NCBI RefSeq assembly: GCF_945859705.1
Contig: NC_079135.1
Location: 27,701,679 to 27,765,678 of the forward strand
Source: Episyrphus balteatus
Lineage: Eukaryota; Arthropoda; Insecta; Diptera; Syrphidae
Direction: 5' to 3'
DNA: 64,000 nt
The translations under genes were made by a program, and so were the position numbers. A model generated the notes under the pieces. It saw nothing but the letters and a program-made list of their open reading frames with translations. It had not been told where the DNA came from and made no database searches. Below, one piece after another: positions 24,106 through 36,495 of this stretch (position 1 is the first letter of the stretch; each line of letters opens with the position of its first letter).

Positions 24106-24579
24106 AAGCCTAGTACGCTGCTGGTGCGAAACGAAAAATTTTCAAGTCTCCAAAGTCGACAACGAAAATGCTAAAAAAAATATCATCGAGTATTCTGTCA
24201 AAGTCAAAATAAAAAAATTCAAAATTAATTTAAAATCAAGAAAAATCAACAGAAAATAATTTTTAAAGCAAGAAATAAATCAATTAGAAGTGAAAAAACC
24301 GTCAACACTGATCCTGGAGTCAAGAAAAAAGCACAGGACAAAAAAAACTAAGTGACAAATGAGTGAAAACTCTTCAATTTTTCGCTAGAGCTGCGTACTG
24401 AAAAACGAAATTTTTCGTTCAAGATTTCGTTAACGAAATTTTGTATGGAAAATTAATTTTCGCTTCAGCTGCGTACCAGGCTTGAAAAACGAAGAGCAAA
24501 ACGAAATTTTCCGTTCAGGATTTCGTTAACGAAATTTTGTATGGAAAATTTCTTTTCGCTTCAGCAGCGTACTAGGCTT
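24106..24579. mobile_element. AAGCCTAGTACGCTGCTG-ended MITE with tandem unit
   Basis: The ends AAGCCTAGTACGCTGCTG and CAGCAGCGTACTAGGCTT are perfect inverted repeats. The right half has two tandem units of about 78-95 bp, each beginning gctgcgtac and each carrying gatttcgttaacgaaatttt (24390 and 24468, with a third start at 24564). It is noncoding and intergenic upstream of CARHSP1. Confidence 0.7.
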
Positions 24580-25381
24580 CAATAAAAAACAGGATCAAGC
24601 GTTAATTTTTACTTAAAACTTGATGAAAAGTTTGACTGGGTGAATATCAATTTGGGAGTTAAGTTCCCAAACACTTGTTAGCTCTTATCTTATCTACCTC
24701 TAAAGAAGTTTTTCATTGCAATAAATCCCATCTATTACTCTTTTTCCTAATTATAAAAAGTTGCCATTTTTCATGGAAAGCCCCATTACCTAAATGAAAT
24801 AAATATTTTCTGTTCACTTTAAAAACACTCTACTGTCTACCATTCCACCTTCACATGTTAGATGTCGCCCGCTTCACATAGAGTTCAAATAAATTTCCCA
24901 ACCGGCTTATTTGATCCCAAAAAAAAAACACCTTCTAATTCGAACTGCGTTCCCCAAAAAATAAAATTACCAAAAGACATTCCTGTCAAAATCGAATTGC
25001 AACAAAAAAGAGTATTAAAATAATTGGCAACCGAAAAATCTTCGTGTGAAGTAGTTTCTGCTCTCTCAATTTTAATTTTTGCTCCCAATTGGTTTCAATT
25101 TTTCAGACCAGACGATACAACTGGAATTTTTTTGATCTTATTTTTTTCTTGTAATTCTTCTTCTCCATTGTCCATTGAAAACACCGTTTTGATTGTCTTT
25201 TTTTTGTCTCGAGCTTATCGACATTTTTTACACAAAAAAAAAGAAGTTCTTTCAGAACAAAAAAAAAAAAAAAAACAAGAGTGAAAGTGCTACTTTGACG
25301 CGTAGTACACTGATTTTTTTTGTTCTTCTTTTTTATTTGTTTTTTCTGCAACAACTAAATTAAAAAATACACACACCGAAA

Positions 25382-28300
25382 ATGTCTTCTTCACAAAACA
25401 CTCCAGAGAAGACTCTGACAGCCAGACCGCCCATGTGTCCACGTTCATCGAGCCACAGTCCAAACCATCCAACTGCAAGTCTTCAATTACCAAGTCCAAT
25501 TATTACGAAACGAACAAGGACTGCCTCAACGTGAGTTTATCTATAATAATGAGAATGCACCATTAGATCATGGGCATTCTTCCAACAAAATAGGTTAATT
25601 GATTTTTTTCATTTGTCTTTCTTGCTTCCTTCTTTCAAGTTCCGCTCGAGCTTTAGAAAATCCAGTTGAAACTGGGATTGTCAAGTCATTTAGTCGATCC
25701 AAGGGCCATGGATTTCTTACACCCCATTCCGGTGGCGAAGACATTTTTGTTCATATCTCGGAGTGAGTAATTAATTAAATATTTTTTTATGAAATCATCT
25801 TTTAAGTGGAATTGCCGTAAGATTTATAATTCGCAATCAAGGGAAAGTCAATGAATCTTTATATAAACTGGAAATGTGTTTTAAATAGTAGGTTTATAGA
25901 AAAATGTTTTAAAAAAAAATTTGTCTGCTCTTAGTTTTTAATAATTTTAATGTTTAACACTGGCCAACAATTTTCAACTTTTTAATATTTTCCAGAAATA
26001 TTTACTTATATGTATGTATGTATGTATCAAATTTTATAGATTTGGGTTCAGTAAGTTCAAAAATCGTATTGGTTTCTTTCTAGCAGCTTTAGTTTTTGAA
26101 ATATTTAATTTTTCATATTAGGGGCATTATTCATACTAATTTTAAAGTTTTCCTTATTTTGAGCGTTTGTTAAAATTTTCCAGAAAAAATTATATTAAGG
26201 CTTGACCTCACCGAAGGGTACATGCGGTAGCGGTACGGGTAATTGTATTAAGCAAAATCCAAACTGGAACAACAACGTTTAGGTGTAGAATATTTTTCAA
26301 ACAATTACCCGTACCGCTACCGCATGTACCCTTCGGTGTGGTCAAGCCTTTAAACTTAATCAGTGGCGAAGCTTGCCCTGTGATGGCCCTGTACCCAAAT
26401 TATTTTGGTTGCCCCTCCCATCTTTATATAATTTGGAAAAAAGTTGAGAGCGGGAATTTTTGAGCAAGTGTTAATCAACATCTAAAAAAAAAAACATAGG
26501 TATACCTATTTGCAATCGAATTTTTTTTTTTTTACGTTCAGAAGCAGATATTTTCGGATAAAAGTCTCGAAACAAGTTTTGGTTTACAGACACGAGTTCA
26601 CAATGAATAGGCCTATCTATTTTTGTAAAAAAAATTAAAAATTCATTTTTTTCGGATTTTCGTGATAAAATCAAGGTTAACCCCTTGCCTAAAAAAAGGA
26701 CATTTTAAAAAAATTTCTCCAAATCCATCGAGTGAGACATCAAAAGAAGAGTCTCTTTAAGCTCTATTCATTGTTGAAAACCAAAAGCTTCTTGGAGGTC
26801 CGGTCGCTGAATTATATCCCATTTTCAAAAATTTCATAGTTCAAATTTTTTTTTTAATTCCAAAATGTTATTTTTTCCGAATTTTATTTTTAATTTATAT
26901 TTAAGGTATGTACATATGTAATAAATGCTTTTGTAATAAAAACTTCACTGAAATTGAATTAGTGGCCTGTAGAACAATGAAAATAATTAAAAAAAAAAAA
27001 TTATTAGTAGCATAATGGGTGTTTGGAAAATTCGATATTTCAAAAACTTAGCACGTTAGAGGCATTCTAAAGCAGAATGTCAAAGGCCATTAGAAAAGTA
27101 TAATTTTTTTTCTGTGGAAACATTTTTCTCTCCAATATTTCTGTCATTAGCCTTGTTTTTTCTACAACTCAGTAGCTACTCATTTTTACTTGCGATATAG
27201 GTACTATAGGGCAAGTTTAGGATTCGTAAAAAAAATCGAACTCGAGATAACAATTTTACATGACATTACGATGATGGAGAATGCCAAAAAAGTGGGTCCT
27301 GCAATTCTGTCTGTCTGTCTGTCTGTCCGTTTGTCTCTATCTGGAGCTGCAGCCTAAACGAGTGAAGTGATTTTCTTCAAACTTGGTGGTTAGCAGTTTT
27401 TGGTGATTCCCTAGAGGGGAAATTGAAATTTTTTTTTTATGACCAAAACTAACGGTACCTGCCATATAACGGAAATAGAAAAGTTAATTTTTTTCAAAAA
27501 CGGCTCTAACGATTTTGATTAAAATTTTTGTGTGTAGTACTACACATAATAGCCAACTTTTTAAATAAAAAAAATATTTTTTGTACCGTTATTAACGGTA
27601 CCTGTCATAGAACGGTTTTTTTCGTTTCTGAATATCTCGTACAACATTAACCCGATTTAAATGAAAATTTTTATACAAAAGTGTGTAAGTAAAGATAATA
27701 TTAAAATTTTAAAAAATTTTCAAAAAACGCATTTTTGGTTTTTTTAAAAATATTTCAAAATTTTTTTTTGAAAAATCAATTTTTTGAAAACGAATCAATG
27801 AAAAATTTTGAAGTTTAGTTTTTATGTGTAAATTAATTATTTCTTCAAAATGGCATACCAACTTTTTTTTTGAAAAATGTTAAAAAATTTTTCTATATAA
27901 AAAAATATTTTTTTAAAAAACGGCTCCTACAATTTTCGAAAATTTTTTTCTAAAAATACCTTTTTATACAAGAAATAAAATGGGGTATTTTTTATTTTTT
28001 TTTAAGATAATTTAAAACGGAGTTTAATTAATTATAAAAACAGATTTAATTTTTTTATACTACTTATGAAATTTCTTCAAAATATCAAATTTTAAATTTC
28101 TTGAATGAAAAGCTTTAATATTATAGTTACTTTAAGCATAAGAGCAAGTACGTGCGACCCCAGTCATGCAATTTATTTTATTATATTTGAAAAACAATAA
28201 AAACAAATACTTACTTGTGTAATTTGTATTATTGTTTTACAAATAAAATGAAAAATGAGTACCTACTGAGTATTAGAAAAAACACGCTTATTTATGGAAA

Positions 28301-31300
28301 AATCGATCCTAAAAATCGTATTTTTGTTTTTTCAATTTTTCTAAATTTTTTTTTGAAATAAAAGTGTATTTTTCTACATAGCCTAAAAAAATGTTTTAAT
28401 CTAAATAACGGAATTCCAAACATTTCAAAAATCAAAATAATATTTTAATAAAACAATATTAGGTAAAAAACATTTAATTTTTAGCCATATTTTGTTACAA
28501 TCAAACGATTATATCTCATTTTTCTCAATATTTCTTAGGTTATTTAAAAAAGGTAAAAGTTGGATATAGCTGATACAGCGGTAGCTACGCCCCTCAACTT
28601 GTATGTATGAATGTATTTGGGGTCAGTAAACCTTAAAATCACATTCATTTGTGATTTTTTGAAATATTTTAGTTTTCCACATTTTGGTGGTATTTTCGTA
28701 CTAATTTTAAAGGTATGCTTATTTTAACTGTTTTTTTTTTACATTTTCCAGAATATTTTTTATCGAACCTAATGTATTTGGGTTCACTTAGCCTAAAAAT
28801 TACACTAGTTGCTTTTTAGGAGCTCTATTTTTTAAATACAGTTAAAACTCGATTATCCGGGATTCGATTAACCGGGACGCTCTATTATCCGTGATGAAAA
28901 TATTTGAAATTTGTTCTGGAAAATAAAGACAACGTATTAATTTAAACTCTGTTATCCGTAATAAACTCTACTATCCGTAATATATGAAAAGTACCTAACA
29001 AATTCCTTCACTTCAAATCAGTCCTATGCAAAAAGAAGTTGCGGGATATGTGTAGTATTTTGTTTTTTTACGAGTATCTTATTTTTGTTTTCGTTTTTTT
29101 TTTTCATAAGTTTTTTAATAAATACTTAAATATATATATAATCCAGTCAAATAAGGGTTTAACCTCGGAATGAATGTTAGTAGAAATTTTGTTTGCTCAA
29201 TATCTTCCTTTTGCCATTCTATAATATATCTCAAAAGTCTAGAAAAATCTCATGTCCGCTTGTCGCGATTTCAAGGTCAAATCGCGAAATGGAGATTTTC
29301 AAAATTAGCAAAAATAGGCTATGGTATTATACACACATATGATACATGATTTCAAGGTATTCTTTAATGCTGATTCCAAAAAATCTAAAATCAAGACAAT
29401 CTGACGTCTCTGGAAAAAGTTATACCTGTTTTTCATCTGTCAACTCATATTATTATAACAGTTGCAAACTTACTGCCGAACAACCCTTAAAAGTTATAGT
29501 AGATGAACCAAATTTTGCATGAAGATTTTAGAATCCATCATTATTAAAAATCAAAACAATCCATTACAAAAAATATATATACCTACGAAATAATGGTATT
29601 TTTTGATGCACTAAAGAAGATTCTTGTTCATCTTAGGAATAAGTGTTAATAGGCTAATTTTTTCATTTTAATCTTTGTTTGGATATTCTTTAACTACCCT
29701 CAAAAATCTAAAAAAATCTCATGTCCGCAAGTCCTAATTTTCTTGGTTTGAAGATAAGGTGCAGATTTTAAAAAATTGAAAACTACACTTCAGATATTTG
29801 TGTCAGATCAACATGAATAAGGTGCTTTACTTTTCAGGGATGGTCAGGTTGACTTGTTTGTGAGTATAGTTGGAATAAGTGTTAAAAAATACCTTTAAAT
29901 CATGTCGCTTATGTTGGTATACATATAAAAATTTAAACTTTTCTTATTAATTATTTAAAATCTGCACCTTATCTTCAAACCAAGAAAATTAGGACTTGCG
30001 GACATGAGATTTTTTTAGATTTTTGAGGGTAGTTAAAGAATATCCAAACAAAGATCAAAATGAAAAAATTAGCCTATTCACACTAATTCCTAAGATGAAC
30101 AAGAATCTTCTTTAGTGCATATCCTAAAATTTGCCCCTCCATCAAAAAATACCATTATTTCGTAGGTACATATATTTTTTGTAATGGATTGTTTTGATTT
30201 TTAATAATGATGGATTCTAAAATCTTCATGCAAAATTTGGTTCATCTACCATAACTTTTAAGGGTTTTTCGGCAGTAAGTTTGCAACTGTTATAATAATA
30301 TGAGTTGACAGATGAAAAACAGGTATAACTTTTCCCAGAGACGTCAGATTGTCTTGATTTTAGATTTTTTGGAATCAGCATTAAAAAATACCTTGAAATC
30401 ATGTATCATATGTGTATATAATACCATAGCCTATTTTTGCTAATTTTGAAAATCTCCATTTCGCGATTTGACCTTGAAATCGCGACAAGCGAACATGAGA
30501 TTTTTCTAGACTTTTGAGATATGTTATAGAATGGCAAAAGGAAGATATTGAGCAAAAAAAATTTCTACTAACATTCATTCCGAGATTTACCCCTTTTTTC
30601 TCCTTATTTGACTGTATTAATAACTTTTTGTTTGAGAAAAGAAAGTTATATTATTCGGGATTTTCGATTATCCGTAATGGGCTCGGTCCCGACCATCCCT
30701 GTTAATCGAGTTTCAACTGTATTTTCATTTTTCACATTTTAGGTGTAATTTCAATTTGTAATTAAAATTCTTTAGATTTTAATTATTACAAGCATTTTTA
30801 AAGTTTTAATTGAAAACTTTATTTCGAATGTAATGCATTTCTGTAAGTAAAATAAAAATAAAAAATAAAAATTTTATAAATAAAAAAAAATTTAGCTGCT
30901 AGAAAAAAACTAATGTTGTTTTCGAAATCAGTGCCCTAAATTTAGTAAGAAATGACAAACAATGGTCTGGAAAATTTTTGTGTGTTGGGCAGTGAAATTA
31001 TTAATTTTCGAACTCTTTCTTTATTTATATTCAGCCCTATCGGGAGTTTTAAGTGAACAAGATTTCACCCGGAAAAATTTAATTTCACTCACTTTCCGGG
31101 CGAACAAAAATATTTCCAAAATATTCACGATAGGGATGATTAGCTTATAAGGCTCCGCGAAATTAGGCCCCAGGAAATAAGGCCCCAATGTAAAATGAAA
31201 TAAGGCCCCAAAAAATACACACGAACAACAACAAGGAAATTTCTCAAATTTTGGGGTGTTGTTTCAAGCTTCACCCCACGGCAAAAATCAATTCGTGAAA

Positions 31301-31814
31301 AGTCGGCATTAGCCTCGAAGTTAAGATTGAACCTCTAAAAAAACGTAAAAAAGAAGTCCCTCAAATAAGACAGCAATTTCGATTGAAACGTGCTCATATG
31401 GAATGACTCAGCGGTACTAATTTTTCGGTAAATTGTGGTTAAAAATTGTAGTAATTGAGAGCGGTCAAATTTTTTATTTTTAACTTTTCAGTAATGCAGT
31501 CCAACACTCGTTATACAGATTTATTGACTTTCCCTGGATTCCTAGATTTTACAAATTTTATGTTTTACGGCATTCCACTACTTTGTTAGGGACTTTTTTT
31601 TATTGTTGTTCTTGTTCTTCTTAAAATTCACAGCATCGAAGGCGAATACGTTCCACAGCCTGGAGACGAAGTCAAATATCGTTTGTGTGCCATTCCACCG
31701 AAATTCGAGAAACACCAAGCCGTTCATTGCCAGATAATCAATCTTACACCAGAGGTTCATCATAAATGGGAAGAACCTTTCCAAAGTTGTCACGATTCCT
31801 CCTCCGATAAATAA
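25382..31814 (+). CDS. Cold-shock-domain protein, CARHSP1 type
   Basis: CARHSP1-type proteins bind single-stranded RNA in the cytoplasm and affect mRNA stability. Exons 25382-25530, 25640-25762 and 31634-31814 join in frame (phase 2 at both junctions), giving 150 residues. Residues 1-50 are Ser/Pro/Thr-rich. The cold-shock domain follows with an RNP1-like SKGHGFLTP and RNP2 DIFVHIS; the latter continues across intron 2 as D-IEGEYVPQPGDEV. IPPK...QAVHCQI marks the end of the domain. The length fits the family (human CARHSP1 is 147). The second intron (5.9 kb) contains a PIF-type MITE, a GTCY-linked repeat and a 1.9-kb foldback. The gene converges with SLC33A1. I recall the Drosophila orthologue as CG9705, lying beside the SLC33A1 orthologue CG9706; this is from memory. 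Confidence 0.93.
26009..26027. repeat. Short GTAT microsatellite
   Basis: Four to five tandem copies of gtat in the CARHSP1 intron. Confidence 0.7.
26198..26349. mobile_element. 152-bp PIF/Harbinger-type MITE
   Basis: The ends AGGCTTGACC and GGTCAAGCCT are flanked by a TTA duplication (26195-26197 and 26350-26352). The arms pair for about 50 bp (gtacatgcggtagcggtacg with its complement), leaving a loop of about 50 bp. A 3-bp TTA duplication is the hallmark of PIF/Harbinger elements. It lies in the CARHSP1 intron. Confidence 0.8.
26535..26860. repeat. Single copy of the ~300-bp repeat seen at 2590-3290
   Basis: The ordered blocks agcagatattttcgg, gtctcgaaacaagttttgg, aaggttaaccccttgcc and ccatcgagtgagacatcaaa match the tandem copies at 2590-3290. 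This shows a dispersed repeat family with both single and tandem copies. Confidence 0.75.
27258..28600 (+). repeat. GTCY-linked dispersed repeat region
   Basis: A conserved block (gatgatggagaatgcc, then gggtcctgcaattctg) is followed by four tandem gtct units, then a long low-complexity AT region with repeated aacggtacctg blocks at about 27450 and 27595. The head matches 9050-9115 in reverse orientation. It may be a mini-me/DINE-1-like element. Only the head (27258-27420) is firmly repeated within this window, and the right end is a guess. Confidence 0.45.
28839..30719. mobile_element. 1881-bp pogo-like foldback element
   Basis: The ends CAGTTAAAACTCGATTATCC and aatcgagtttcaactg are inverted and flanked by TA (28837-28838 and 30720-30721). 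Long arms, roughly 28839-29777 and 29952-30719, pair over several hundred bases, for example gacgtct and its complement either side of the shared caaaacaatccatt region. The loop is about 170 bp. The CAGT...ATCCG terminus with TA duplication fits pogo/Tigger. No transposase is seen. It lies in the CARHSP1 intron. Confidence 0.85.
31155..31220. repeat. Short aataaggcccca repeats
   Basis: Three copies of a unit close to aataaggcccca lie within about 65 bp in the last CARHSP1 intron. There is no coding content. Confidence 0.5.
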
Positions 31815-34800
31815 ATTCAAGTTTACTTATGGATACAGCCATTTTTCTTTAAACAAAAATAAGAAAAAAAAAAAAACAATTAAAAAATAAAAATTGCAAC
31901 ATGATGATTATCCTCCGCGGGGTCTCTTAATTATATTATACACAACAAACAGAAAAAAAAAAACAACCAGATGCTTATGAGATTATTATACAGCTGAATG
32001 TAGTATTTTTTTATCATAGGTTTTTAAAAATTATCAAAAAAACAGAAGATTAAATTCGCGCAAATCAGAAAAAAAATAACGTAGAAATAGAAATATTTTT
32101 GAATAATATTTTTGGGTCTTTTCTTTTAGAAAAGAAAAGCCATTGACTTTTTTAATTTTAGGTATACCGAGTAGATAGCGATGCAAACATACATAAATGG
32201 TTCTCAAAGTTTGCTTCCATGTGTTCTCTTAAAATTTTATTCGGGATGTGGGTGGCATCTTCAATTTTATTTTGTAACTCGATTTTTTCTTATTTAAAAA
32301 CATTTTTGTATTCTTTTAATTTTTTTTGTTTTAAACTTAACTTTATTTCATTTTTTTATGTATCTAGTTTAAATAAAAATATAAATGATTAATCAATAAA
32401 ATGGTATTTAATAATAATAAAAATAGATTTTTTTGATTTTTCTTTGTTTTGGTTAAATTTAAATTGTTTGTCTAATTTTGTTTCGAAATATTATGTGTAA
32501 TTGTACCTACAATATAAGTATGAGTACTTTTAATTTCCGTACTCTTTAATGTTATCTAAATGTTAAATGCTAATAATGGGGTCTTTAAAGAACTCTTACT
32601 AAAAATGTTAAATGTAAAAACAAAAAAATACAATTTAAAATAAAAAAAATGGAAATATCAACTGGATTCAGTTTTTGAAAATTTTGTTTAAGGACACTAA
32701 TTTATCGACTAAGAATGAGAAAGCCTGGATCATGTTAAGCAAATTGATAACAATCTTACGTCTCAGAAAGTTGTGTAAAAAATGACAGCCCATCAGGGAA
32801 TCTGCTAGATAGCTAGATACAACTGACTATGAATAGAACTCGCCGGAAGAAGTTTTGAATTATTAGAAAATATAATTTTTTCGGTGCCATTGCCGTATTT
32901 TTTAATATTTTTTCTTTGTGAAAATTTTACATGTTCTTCGAATGTCATACTTTGATGTATACCATCGATTTAAATAAATGGATTTTACTACCCTCACCAT
33001 TTTTATTTCCATGCGCTGAATACGAATTCGATATCCGTTTGGGCTCATCAAGTCCTGGTTTTGAGTAAAGTGCAAAATACTACCAGAAATGGCAAAATTG
33101 CATATTTTTTGCACTACCAACTTTCAGCCAAAAAAGGGCGTTTGCATTAATACGTCTAAAAACACTATATAGCACCGATACACCATCACCGAACACAAAA
33201 AAATAGGTACATTTGGCCAACCCAACTAAGGTTCTGTATGTCCACGTTCCAGGTTTTGAGTGAAGTGCAAAAATACCACCAACAACGAAACTCGGATTCA
33301 TCGCATCGATAGACATAATTCTAGGTGAGTCTAGCCGGTATGATTGATGAAGAGAAGTTATTTCAGTTTATCTTCATTTTAAAAAGCTAATGTTTCAATA
33401 ATTCTATGAAAATTAATCCCGCAATGGGTTAAATGTGTGCTAAGATTTCGTAAAAAATCGAACCGAAAATCGAATGGCCCCGTAAATCTATTCCTTCCAA
33501 AATTATTTTTAAAAACAACTTTTTTGGTGAAGTTCCTTTTTGTATTCCTACTCAAGCTTCAAACGTTTCTCTTTTTTTTTTTCTTATTTCTGTTTTTTTT
33601 TTGTTTTTTAATCTGTCGAGTACCTACTGCCTCTTGTCCTTGGATATCGTTATATTATTTAAATATTTTTGTATGAACACTTTAAGGTTTAGGTTCAGAA
33701 ATAACAAAATTAAAATCAGTTGGGCTAGCAAAAAAGTCGGAATAAAGAATTTGAATTTTAGTTAAAAAAGTACACATACACTACTGTGAACCAATCAACT
33801 AGTAATAACAAAATTGCAGTAAAAAAAACTTTTGGTCTGAAAAAAAAACTAATTAATTTTTTAAGAGTTATTAGTGTTTGGTGTAAAGAATGGTAACAAA
33901 ATTTTGCAAGAAATCTTTTATATAGACCAATATTAAGTTCAGTTGAATAATTCTTTAAATAAAATCATTTCTGTGTTAAACTTTATCTCGGTTCCTGTTA
34001 GAGGTAAACCCCCTATCACGTACATTTTATTTAGAAAAATAGTTTTGCCAGTAACTAACATTTTATTAACTTATGTAAATACGTAAATTGCAAGGTGAGA
34101 AATATTTAAAACTTTTGAAAAACATACGCAAAACTTACAACCTACGCAGCCAAATCTTTAAGTTATTAACTTACGCTATGTTGAATTTTGAATATTCTGG
34201 AATTTTTAAGTATTTGCGGTCTCAAGGTTTGTAGTCTTCGTCTCTTGTAGTAAAACTAATGTTTACATACGCAATAAAAAAAAGTTTTTATGTAATAAGG
34301 TTGTACAATTTCATGACTACCAAATTCCATCGTAAATAAAACACAATTAAATACTTATAATCTTTACATTATATTTTATACAAATAATATATAAAAAAGA
34401 AGAAATATAAAGAACTACTAACTATTCAAATTAACCCATGGCATATAACCTAAACAATCTATGTGTAGCTGTAGGTTTGTCCAATCACAAATTATAAAAT
34501 ACTAAGAAAATGTTACGATTTTGCTTTACGTGTACGCGGGAATCTTGATTTTTTTTCTTCTTAAAGCTTAAAGAATATTTCAAAAAAAAAAAAAAAATAA
34601 AGCCTGCAATAAAATTAGAATACATGTCTTTCCTTTTACTATTAACTTTTCTTCATCATCAAATTGTAGTAAACTAATAAATAATTTCAATTAAAAATAA
34701 AAACAGAAGAAACACAACAAAGACAAAAAAAACTGCACAACAAAAATTAATTAAAGTTTGAAAAACTAAAGAATTCTTTCAAAAAATACAAATCATCTCT

Positions 34801-34819
34801 AGTTTCAAACATCGAATTG
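31815..34819. other. Convergent 3' flanks of CARHSP1 and SLC33A1
   Basis: Both genes end toward this AT-rich 3-kb stretch, which should hold their 3' UTRs; AATAAA-like signals are frequent. A diverged direct duplication of ggttttgagtgaagtgcaaa lies at about 33057 and 33253. I see no further gene. Confidence 0.5.
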
Positions 34820-36495
34820 CTATCTTTTCTTAGATTTTTTGCCAGAATTTGATTCATTTACGACCAGCCATTGTTTAGTGGGTAAATTTTGCAGGTAAGC
34901 TATCCATTTCCTTCCAAAATACAACCACACTAAACCGTAAATCATACAAATAATAGCCTCAATATAGTAACCATCGAAAACAATTTCACAACGACCACCT
35001 GATGATGTACATTTCTGTAAAAGAAAAAAAAAACAGATATTAATTGATTTTGATACTCTAATCTTATATAAATATTAATTACCTCAGTTTGTTCTTTATT
35101 AAGACACAAATTCTTCTTCGAATCACCTTCTCGATCTCCTCCAATACATTCTTTCCATGTTAATACATCAACCAACCACAATACCACTGTATTTGGCCAA
35201 TTTCCACCCAAATTACAAACTGTATTCAACAGCGTCATATAAGTTCCACCCACAGCTGGATCGGAAATCTTCGCAAAAAATGCCATTACAGCAACAAACA
35301 TGCAATACAAGAATATCTGATAGATTCCATAATTCACCACCAGCAAAACATAGAAATACAAAGGCACCTCCCCACCATTAATCATAAGTGGACAAAAGAA
35401 GGCAATAAGTGTCGCAATTGCTGAAAACACCATTCGATAGGGAATCGCTTTGATATAAACGTCCATTGGTTTCGGACCATTTGTATAGCGACTCACAACT
35501 AATGGAAGAACAATCTGCAATGGAATGATTGGAATAATAAGAAGAGCGAGTTTTTCCTTTGGAACTCCAGCATCGATTAGTTTCAACGAAGTTACAGAAT
35601 CGCAAGCAGCAAATGTCACCTTCACAGTGAGTAGGATTACAGCAAGTATTTGTATTGGTCGCATTCGTACAATGTCAAGGAGAATTTTATAACTCTCCTT
35701 AATATCAAGTTCCGGATGTTCTGCATATCTCTGTCCAGAATCTTCATTATTCTCTCGCTTAAATATTGCCACCAAAGTTGTGGCAATCAGGAAACACAAT
35801 CCCCAGAACCAAAGAAAATCAGGAAGTGTAACCATTCCTTCGTCTTTAGGTTCACTTCGTAAATAAGTATTGCAGAAATCTTTCGATTCCATGGCAATAA
35901 AGGCAACATAGCCAAGGAAATAGCCAGCAGTTTGTCCGACACTATTGCAAGTCGATGCGTAGGCAACATTGCATCGCTTGAGCATAGTCAAAGCCCATCC
36001 ATCGACAGCAATGTCCTGGGTAGCTGCCAAAAAGTTCAAAGCAAAGAACATGGCTGTGAGAAGTGGTACATTGGGATCAATCCCATCGCCACCCAACCAA
36101 TTGTCAACCTTTACCGACAACAGTATCATAAACAGTCCAATTAGATACTGTGTGGGTATTAGCCATGATTTCCGTCTTCCAAATCGTGACACATACAAAG
36201 AGTCAACAATTGGAGCCCATAGTAGTTTCAAACTGAATGGCCAATAGGCAAAACTAAATTCAGCTTGTTGTTTATAACTGGCGCCACGATTTTGTAAAAG
36301 CATGGGAATAGCAGCAATCAATCCAAGCGGAATACCTTGGAGAATATAGAGGAAGAGAAGGATTGCAATGTTACCTTTGTCACCACGTAAATCGGTTTTT
36401 TCGTGGACTTCTCCATGTTCATTGGGAATTAATGATTTTTTATCGGAGGAGGCAGAATTGCCTCCTGAGCTATCTGGTCGTCTGCGTAAGCTCAT
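34820..36495 (-). CDS. Acetyl-CoA transporter, SLC33A1/AT-1 family
   Basis: SLC33A1 carries acetyl-CoA from cytosol into the ER lumen for protein acetylation. Two exons, 36495-35083 and 35014-34820, are joined across a 68-nt intron in phase 0 (ACTGAG|gtaatt, ttttacag|AAATGT), giving 535 residues; human SLC33A1 is 549. The N-terminus (MSLRRRPDSSGG) is cytosolic and polar. Transmembrane helices begin near residue 43 (NIAILLFLYILQGIPLGL). The family hallmarks FAYWPFSLKLLWAPIVDS and ATQDIAVDGWALTML are intact. Acidic and Cys residues cluster in the loop before the last helix (CIGGDREG). The C-terminus is basic (SGKKSKKR). If the intron were retained, the frame would open a short alternative tail. 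The start is the first Met of the long frame. The gene converges on CARHSP1. Confidence 0.95.

Noticed and set aside
24885..25354. Overlapping open frames on both strands upstream of CARHSP1
   Set aside because: The translations are poly-Lys/Phe low complexity. The region looks like 5' flank or UTR of CARHSP1.
27300..27330. Tandem gtct units as a CRISPR-like or regulatory array
   Set aside because: A simple microsatellite of four units attached to a dispersed repeat; no spacer structure.
30514..30705. 63-residue open frame on the + strand
   Set aside because: Lies within the right arm of the pogo-type foldback; a chance frame.
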